Source: Candidatus Eisenbergiella stercorigallinarum
GTDB taxonomy: Bacteria > Bacillota > Clostridia > Lachnospirales > Lachnospiraceae
Direction of reading: 5' to 3'
Assembly: GCA_019120525.1 (NCBI GenBank)
Contig: DWUW01000166.1
Span: 1 to 8,027 of the forward strand
Length of the DNA stretch: 8,027 bases
Part shown: positions 5,650 through 8,027 of the stretch, in pieces
How the letters are laid out: the number at the start of each line of letters is the position of its first letter
Position numbering within the stretch: position 1 is the stretch's first letter
The notes under the pieces: model-generated
The model's input: the letters and a program-made list of their open reading frames with translations, nothing else
What the model was told of the DNA's origin: nothing
Databases searched by the model: none
Translations under genes and position numbers: made by a program

Positions 5650-6332
5650 ATCCGCGTCCCTCCTGTTTCTTCCTGCCGGACATCCAGAAACGAAAGCAGC
5701 TCCTCCGGACGTGCGATTACGGCATCCGCATGGTTTTCCTCCAGCTCCGCCCGGTTCCGGAAGCCCCAGAGCACGCCGACGGTAAAGAGGCCGGCAGCCT
5801 TTCCGGTACGCATGTCCACACAGCTGTCCCCCACATACAGGAAATCCTCCGCCCGCATGCCGAAGGCCTCCATGATCCGGTATACGCCGGCGGGGTCAGG
5901 CTTCCTCGGAATCCCTTCCGCCTGTCCCTGGACATGGTCGAAATACCCCTTTCCGAACAGCTCCTCCACCACATGGCGGCTGTCCGCGTCCGGCTTATTG
6001 GAAAGGACGGCGATCCGGATCCCCCTTTTTTTCAGCTCCGAAAGCAGAGGGACGATCCCCTCATAGGGCTTTACCTGATACATACAGTCTCTGGAAAAAA
6101 TGTCCCGGTACTCCTGATACACCTCGTCAAAACGGGACAGCTTTCCATCCCCCGCCGCAAGGAGCGCCCGGCGTACCAGCATGGCCGCCCCATCCCCCAC
6201 AAAGCGCTTATATTCCGCTTCCGTAAAGGAGGGCAGCCCAAACCTCGCAAGCGCCCGGTTTCCGCACCAGGCAATGGACGCGATGGTATCCGCCAGCGTC
6301 CCGTCCAGATCAAAAATCACCGCTTTCTTCAT
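5646..6332 (-). CDS. Gph-like HAD-IA phosphatase (phosphoglycolate phosphatase type)
   Basis: A 228-residue HAD hydrolase of subfamily IA, in the phosphoglycolate phosphatase/PpaX/beta-phosphoglucomutase branch. Motif I is VIFDLDGTLADT with nucleophile Asp8 and Asp10; the helical C1 cap occupies about 15-85; motif II is Ser111 in VLSNKPD; motif III is Lys144 in RKPDP; motif IV is VGDSCVD (167-173). The S-N-K-P segment is common in Gph-like enzymes, which remove phosphoglycolate left by DNA repair, while PpaX relatives hydrolyse pyrophosphate. Given the upstream polyphosphate kinase either activity would fit, and I cannot choose between them. Both ends overlap neighbours by 4 nt (ATGA), so it is translationally coupled to the Maf gene before it and the Cof-type gene after it. 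Confidence 0.92.
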   Translation of the reverse strand: MKKAVIFDLDGTLADTIASIAWCGNRALARFGLPSFTEAEYKRFVGDGAAMLVRRALLAAGDGKLSRFDEVYQEYRDIFSRDCMYQVKPYEGIVPLLSELKKRGIRIAVLSNKPDADSRHVVEELFGKGYFDHVQGQAEGIPRKPDPAGVYRIMEAFGMRAEDFLYVGDSCVDMRTGKAAGLFTVGVLWGFRNRAELEENHADAVIARPEELLSFLDVRQEETGGTRI

Positions 6333-6913
6333 ACGTTCCAGATACCTTCCGCTTTCATTTCCTGATACAGCCTTCCCACGGGCAGACCCACCACATTGTT
6401 GTAATCTCCGTCGATCTTCCTGATATGCCTGGCAAAAAAGCCCTGGATGCCGTACGCGCCGGCTTTGTCCATGGGTTCTCCTGTCTTGATGTATGCCCGG
6501 ATCTCTTCCCGCGTCATGGGATACACCGTCACGTCCGTACGCTCATGAAAGCGCTTCTTCCCTTTCCTGCCGTCCCGGTTCCAGATCAGGGCCACGCCCG
6601 TATAGACCTGGTGGGTCCGTCCCTGCAGGGCGGAAAGCATTTCTGCCGCTTCCTTCTCATCACGGGGCTTTCCCATCGGCTTTCCATCCAGGAAAACCAG
6701 CGTGTCCGCGCCGATCACGGTCACATTCTCCCCCGCTTCCCCGGCGATCTCCTCCGCCTTCTGAAGCGCAAGCTCCTCCACCCGTTCCCAGGCCGAAGCG
6801 CCCCGGCTTTGTTCTTCCTTACAGGCAGGCTTCACCGCAAAGGTAAGGCCGATCCGGGAAAGAAGCTCCCTTCTTCTCGGCGAAGCGCTTGCCAGTATGA
6901 TCCGCTCTTCCAT
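6329..6913 (-). CDS. maf: Maf-family nucleoside triphosphate pyrophosphatase
   Basis: A 194-residue Maf/YhdE-type house-cleaning enzyme that hydrolyses non-canonical or modified nucleoside triphosphates (classically dTTP/UTP or methylated NTPs) to monophosphate and pyrophosphate. Conserved features are intact: the N-terminal LASASPRRRELL loop (7-18), catalytic Asp70 in GADTLV, Lys82 in GKP, the QVYTGV strand (102-107), the GEP-MDKAGAYGIQG segment (145-158) and NNVVGLPV (172-179). The DKAGAYGIQG form is typical of the dTTP/UTP pyrophosphatase subgroup. I choose the ATG at 6911-6913, which has GGAG exactly 8 nt upstream. A GTG at 6917-6919 would make a GTGA overlap with the ppk1 stop and add two residues, but its GGAG would be only 2 nt away. 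Maf proteins have also been linked to septum-formation control. Confidence 0.95.
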   Translation of the reverse strand: MEERIILASASPRRRELLSRIGLTFAVKPACKEEQSRGASAWERVEELALQKAEEIAGEAGENVTVIGADTLVFLDGKPMGKPRDEKEAAEMLSALQGRTHQVYTGVALIWNRDGRKGKKRFHERTDVTVYPMTREEIRAYIKTGEPMDKAGAYGIQGFFARHIRKIDGDYNNVVGLPVGRLYQEMKAEGIWNV

Positions 6914-6915
6914 CC

Positions 6916-8027
6916 TCACGTCTCCGCATGCATCTCCGGGATGAATACCCGGCTGTCCTTTCCCTTGTTTTCTTCCTTTGCCGCCTCCATGGCCTCCCGG
7001 CAGAACGTCTCCTGGGCGTTCACGGGTTCCTTGCCTCTGCGGTCCACCTTCTCGTAGCTTCCGTCGGAAAGCAGGACCTGTGCCTTCATGGTGTCCGCCA
7101 TCTGCACATCCAGGATGTGGATCAGCTTATCCTTCAGCTTCGGATCCTCCACCGGGAACAGGATCTCCACGCGGCGCTCCAGGTTTCTGGGCATCCAGTC
7201 CGCGCTGCCGCAGTAGACCTCGCTCTTTCCCGCGTTTTCAAAGTAGAAGATCCGGCAGTGCTCCAGGAAGGTTCCCACGATGGAGCGGACGGTGATGTTC
7301 TCGCTCACGCCCGGGATCCCCACCTTCAGGCAGCAGATCCCCCGGATGATGAGGTCGATCTTCACGCCCGCCGCGCTGGCCTCATACAGGGCGGCGATCA
7401 CGTCCCGGTCGCAGAGGGAATTCATCTTCGCCACGATATGGCCCTTTTCCCCGTTCCTCGCATGCTCCGCCTCTCTGCCGATCAGATACAGGAACTTATC
7501 CTTCAGCCAAAGCGGCGCCAGGGAAAGCTTATTCCAGGAAAGGGGCTCGGAATAGCCGGAGAGCATGTTGAACACTGCCGTGGCGTCCTCCCCGATGGCC
7601 TCGGAGCAGGTCATCATACCGATGTCCGTATACTGCTTCGCCGTGGAATCGTTGTAGTTTCCCGTTCCCAGGTGGACGTAGCGGCGGATGCCGTCTTCTT
7701 CCCTTCTTACCACCAGGGTGATCTTGCTGTGGGTCTTTAAGCCGACCAGGCCGTAGATCACGTGGCAGCCCGCCTTCTCCAGCTTTCTCGCCCAGACGAT
7801 ATTGTTTTCCTCATCAAAACGCGCCTTCAGCTCCACCAGCACGGATACCTGCTTGCCATTCTCGGCGGCCTGGGCGAGGGCGGCGATGATGGGGGAATTG
7901 CCGCTGACCCGGTACAGGGTCTGCTTGATGGCAAGCACGTCCGGATCGGCCGCCGCCTCCCTGACAAAACGGATCACCGGCTCAAAGGACTGATAGGGAT
8001 GGTGCAGCAGGATATCCCCTTTCCGGA
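6916..8027 (-). CDS. ppk1: Polyphosphate kinase 1, C-terminal part (5' end outside window)
   Basis: The visible 369 residues are roughly the C-terminal half of PPK1 (family length about 690-720), which reversibly makes inorganic polyphosphate from ATP. The frame stays open to the window edge, starting RKGDILLHHPYQSFEPV, a classic PPK1 segment; the GTG at 7975-7977 is an internal valine, not a start. Further motifs are LAIKQTLYR (visible residues 32-39), KTHSK with the histidine at codon 7729-7731 matching the autophosphorylated HxK histidine (His435 in E. coli), HLGTGNYN (118-125), the FLEH histidine at codon 7258-7260 (His592 equivalent), and CGSADWMPRNLERRVE. Both PLD-like catalytic histidines are therefore present. 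The tail after KVDRRGKEPVNAQ is about 30 residues and ends EMHAET. It is the first visible gene of the coupled four-gene operon. Identification is very secure. Confidence 0.97.
   Translation of the reverse strand, partial: RKGDILLHHPYQSFEPVIRFVREAAADPDVLAIKQTLYRVSGNSPIIAALAQAAENGKQVSVLVELKARFDEENNIVWARKLEKAGCHVIYGLVGLKTHSKITLVVRREEDGIRRYVHLGTGNYNDSTAKQYTDIGMMTCSEAIGEDATAVFNMLSGYSEPLSWNKLSLAPLWLKDKFLYLIGREAEHARNGEKGHIVAKMNSLCDRDVIAALYEASAAGVKIDLIIRGICCLKVGIPGVSENITVRSIVGTFLEHCRIFYFENAGKSEVYCGSADWMPRNLERRVEILFPVEDPKLKDKLIHILDVQMADTMKAQVLLSDGSYEKVDRRGKEPVNAQETFCREAMEAAKEENKGKDSRVFIPEMHAET
6922..6925 (-). promoter_or_regulatory. Ribosome binding site deciding the maf start
   Basis: GGAG ends 8 nt before the ATG at 6911-6913 and lies inside the last codons of ppk1. 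It is only 2 nt from the alternative GTG at 6917-6919, which makes the ATG the better start. Confidence 0.55.

Noticed and set aside
7975..7977. GTG as a start codon for a shorter polyphosphate kinase gene.
   Set aside because: The frame is open upstream to the window edge and encodes the conserved HHPYQSFEPV segment of PPK1, so this GTG is an internal valine.
1..8027. Search for CRISPR arrays, tRNA or rRNA genes, insertion sequences, phage or toxin-antitoxin genes.
   Set aside because: No regularly spaced repeats, cloverleaf-like or conserved RNA motifs, transposase or integrase motifs were seen; coding density is high and the genes are conventional.

Overview
All genes in this 8 kb window lie on the minus strand, so the biological reading order runs from the right end to the left end. 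The base composition is moderately GC-rich. Every intact gene has a recognisable Shine-Dalgarno sequence, often AGGAGG-like, and the transport adaptor is anchored by one N-terminal membrane helix with no outer-membrane partner in view. This suggests a Gram-positive Bacillota, most likely a higher-GC gut Clostridia of the Lachnospiraceae type. That placement is inference from style; no taxonomic marker is present.

Region 1 (8027 to 4846) is a tightly packed run of four genes for phosphate and nucleotide housekeeping: the C-terminal half of polyphosphate kinase (ppk1, cut by the window edge), a Maf-family nucleotide pyrophosphatase, a Gph-like HAD phosphatase and a Cof-type HAD phosphatase. Gaps are 2 nt or 4-nt ATGA overlaps, so the run is almost certainly one translationally coupled operon.

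Region 2 (4845 to 4408) is a self-contained small unit: a strong predicted promoter with an AT-rich upstream element, an 88-residue very acidic protein of unknown function, and a hairpin followed by a T-rich tract that looks like an intrinsic terminator.

Region 3 (4407 to 1) is an envelope operon. After a leader of roughly 110 nt with inverted repeats come a MacA/HlyD-like membrane adaptor with a very long coiled-coil hairpin, a MacB/LolD-type ABC ATPase, an FtsX/MacB-type permease, a secreted protein with a possible Ig-like fold, and the first 22 codons of a probable membrane acyltransferase. The first three form a complete tripartite-type ABC exporter or mechanotransmission complex as seen in Gram-positives. 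The last two follow in the same direction without an obvious terminator and are the least-explained part of the locus.

I saw no RNA genes, insertion sequences, CRISPR arrays or phage genes. Nothing here is proven to be a new system. The best candidates for novelty are the Ig-like exported protein coupled to the exporter and acyltransferase, and the strongly promoted acidic small protein.
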